Assembly: GCF_013344765.1 (NCBI RefSeq)
Contig: NZ_JABVBF010000006.1
Coordinates: forward strand, 1 to 46,234
DNA length: 46,234 bases
Direction: 5' to 3'
DNA from: Acinetobacter lactucae
GTDB lineage: Bacteria; Pseudomonadota; Gammaproteobacteria; Pseudomonadales; Moraxellaceae
Shown: positions 46,136-46,234 of the stretch, piece by piece
How positions within the stretch are numbered: position 1 is the stretch's first letter
Layout of the letters: every line of letters starts with the position of its first letter
Notes under the pieces: model-generated
The model's database searches: none
Told to the model about the DNA's origin: nothing
What the model saw: the letters and a program-made list of their open reading frames with translations, nothing else
Program-made: the position numbers and the translations under genes

Positions 46136-46234
46136 TTATTTACGTTTACAAGTTAAATGAGGATTCTTACTTTTTTCCGCTTTAGCTTTTGTTTCTTGCT
46201 GAGACTTAATATTCTTTTCGAGAAATATTAATCC
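46136..46234 (-). CDS. C-terminus of a Lys-rich protein, cut by the window edge
   Basis: The last 32 codons of a minus-strand reading frame, with the stop at 46136-46138. The peptide is Lys/Gln/Glu-rich (LEKNIKSQQETKAKAEKS) and ends LTCKRK. The hairpin just after it supports a real 3' end. Too little is visible for a family call. Confidence 0.4.
   Translation of the reverse strand, partial: GLIFLEKNIKSQQETKAKAEKSKNPHLTCKRK

Overview
The window looks like a stretch of Acinetobacter chromosome, most probably from the A. baumannii group. The base composition is AT-rich, the gene order pilMNOPQ-aroK-aroB-SPOR-gltB-gltD is the one I know from that genus, and the FtsI/PBP3 reading frame matches A. 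baumannii numbering (catalytic Ser336, His370 and Ala515 all fall where expected). I see no insertion sequence, integrase, prophage or CRISPR array. Most of the window is core genome; the right-hand third is more accessory in character.

Layout. Positions 1-2,300 (minus strand) hold a lemA-TPM-TPM membrane/envelope cluster. A ferritin-like metal-dependent hydrolase follows, then gltD and gltB (glutamate synthase). A 455-base non-coding region upstream of gltB carries what looks like a sigma-54 promoter, NtrC-type sites and an intrinsic terminator. From 9,891 to 17,711 (minus) come a SPOR-like protein, aroB, aroK and the type IV pilus alignment/secretin genes pilQ-P-O-N-M. Divergent from them is ponA (PBP1a). 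Next are a frameshifted rlmA, a small unknown gene, and the front half of the division/cell-wall cluster read right to left: rsmH, ftsL, ftsI, murE, murF, mraY. No mraZ precedes rsmH.

From 29,000 to 32,200 are single-gene units: an NAD(P)H oxidoreductase with a divergent TetR regulator, an orphan sulfate-binding protein, and a small secreted protein. gltX is followed by tRNA-Ala(GGC) and tRNA-Glu(TTC). Two protein genes (an MmuP-like permease and an alpha/beta hydrolase) separate that tRNA-Glu from two more identical copies. After two uncharacterised proteins comes a metal-resistance operon read right to left: czcI, czcC, czcB, czcA, czcD. It encodes a tripartite HME-RND pump plus a cation-diffusion facilitator and should export Zn/Co/Cd.

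How the parts fit together. MraY, MurE, MurF, FtsI and PBP1a build and cross-link peptidoglycan from meso-DAP precursors; FtsL and FtsI belong to the divisome. PilM-Q span the envelope from cytoplasm to outer membrane. GltBD makes glutamate, GltX charges it onto the tRNA-Glu encoded next door, and the putative NtrC/sigma-54 element would tie part of this locus to nitrogen supply. The most interesting observation is that element: a possible nitrogen-controlled small RNA or attenuated leader upstream of gltBD. It rests on sequence pattern only.
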